DNA of 5,819 bases from NCBI GenBank assembly GCA_031266115.1, contig JAISBQ010000068.1:1-5819 (forward strand). The letters run 5' to 3'. Below the pieces are notes generated by a model. That model did not search any database. It worked only from the letters and a program-made list of their open reading frames with translations, and was not told the origin of the DNA. A program made the position numbers and the translations under genes. The DNA is from Bifidobacteriaceae bacterium (GTDB lineage Bacteria > Actinomycetota > Actinomycetes > Actinomycetales > WQXJ01). Shown one piece after another: positions 5,280-5,819 of the stretch; position 1 is the stretch's first letter; each line of letters starts with the position of its first letter.

Positions 5280-5819
5280 TCAGGAAGCCGACGCGATCAA
5301 CCCCAGGTCGGCGCAGGTCACCAGGAGGGGATTCTTGGGCACCACCCGGACGGTGTAGCCGAACGGCCCGGAACGGCCCAGCGAGACGCTCCCCGTGAAG
5401 GAGAAGCGGCCCTCGTCGTGCGATTGCGCCAACCCCAACGACTCGATCTGGTAGCCCTTCTTGAGCGCGTCGCCCTCGGTGGCGTGGCCGTAGGCGACCT
5501 GGACGTCCACGTCCGTCGCGGTCAACTCCCCCAGCGAGACGTAGGCCGTGATGGTGATGACGTCGCCGACGTGCGCCACGTCCCCGACCCCGCCCGATTC
5601 GACGTGCTCCACCCGCACGGCGGGCCACTGGGCGCGGACCTTTTGCTTCCAGGCGGCCAGCTCCTTGGCCCCCGCCAGCGAATCCGCTGCCAGTCGTCGC
5701 CCCAAAGACGCCGCTGGGGCGTACAACCGTTCGACATATTCGGCGACCATTCGAGTGGCCTGGACCTTGGGCCCCAGGGTGGCCAGCGTGTGCCGGACCA
5801 TCTCCAGCCAAGTCACCGG
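5280..5819 (-). CDS. glgP: Alpha-glucan (glycogen/maltodextrin) phosphorylase, C-terminal 180 codons; 5' end outside the window
   Basis: Glycogen phosphorylase (GT35 family) releases glucose 1-phosphate from alpha-1,4-glucans in the cytoplasm, using pyridoxal phosphate. Only the end is present: VTWLEMVRHTLATLGPKVQA, then TRMVAEYVERLYAPAA, a strand-rich part (DVDVQVAYGHATEGD) and FGYTVRVVPKNPLL before the stop at 5280-5282. These strings match the C-terminus of the short type typified by Thermotoga maritima and common in Actinobacteria. The pyridoxal-phosphate lysine and the catalytic core lie upstream, beyond the edge. The GTG at 5814-5816 is most likely an internal Val codon and not the start, because the family is about 850 residues long and the frame stays open to the edge. 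It reads toward the nuclease gene across a 498-bp gap, so a shared transcript is unlikely. Confidence 0.83.
   Translation of the reverse strand, partial: PVTWLEMVRHTLATLGPKVQATRMVAEYVERLYAPAASLGRRLAADSLAGAKELAAWKQKVRAQWPAVRVEHVESGGVGDVAHVGDVITITAYVSLGELTATDVDVQVAYGHATEGDALKKGYQIESLGLAQSHDEGRFSFTGSVSLGRSGPFGYTVRVVPKNPLLVTCADLGLIASAS

Noticed and set aside
4888..5811. A 307-codon minus-strand open frame covering the gap and the phosphorylase end
   Set aside because: It runs through the phosphorylase in the wrong frame, and its product is Arg/Gly-rich with no recognisable domain.

Overview
The window is high-GC DNA that looks actinobacterial. The grounds are the strong G/C preference at third codon positions, a GTG start, an LPXTG-type sortase signal followed by a hydrophobic helix and an Arg run, and a glycogen phosphorylase tail of the short type common in Actinobacteria. 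I cannot name a genus.

Layout: both genes lie on the minus strand. From the right edge leftwards there is the C-terminal end of an alpha-glucan (glycogen/maltodextrin) phosphorylase, cut by the window edge (5280-5819). Next comes a 498-bp gap (4782-5279) with no convincing gene but several GC-rich hairpins and one plausible promoter. A single 1552-codon gene (123-4781) then fills about 80% of the window. A long stem-loop (66-112) lies 10 bp beyond its stop codon, and the last 65 bp show no gene.

The large gene encodes a secreted, probably wall-anchored, multidomain enzyme. In order it has a signal peptide, a lamin-tail-like domain, an OB-fold, an endonuclease/exonuclease/phosphatase (EEP) nuclease of the ExeM/NucH type, a complete two-domain UshA-like 5'-nucleotidase, an Ig-like spacer, a Pro-Thr repeat stalk and an LPVTG sorting signal. 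All catalytic motifs of both enzymes are visible. The simplest reading (inference) is that one surface protein cuts extracellular nucleic acid and then removes phosphate from the products, feeding phosphate and nucleosides to the cell.

The phosphorylase belongs to intracellular glycogen breakdown. The gap and its hairpins suggest that the two genes are separate transcription units with no evident shared pathway. I see no mobile element, CRISPR array, tRNA or rRNA. I do not claim a new system here: the modular nuclease-nucleotidase fusion is the most interesting object, and its separate parts are known families.
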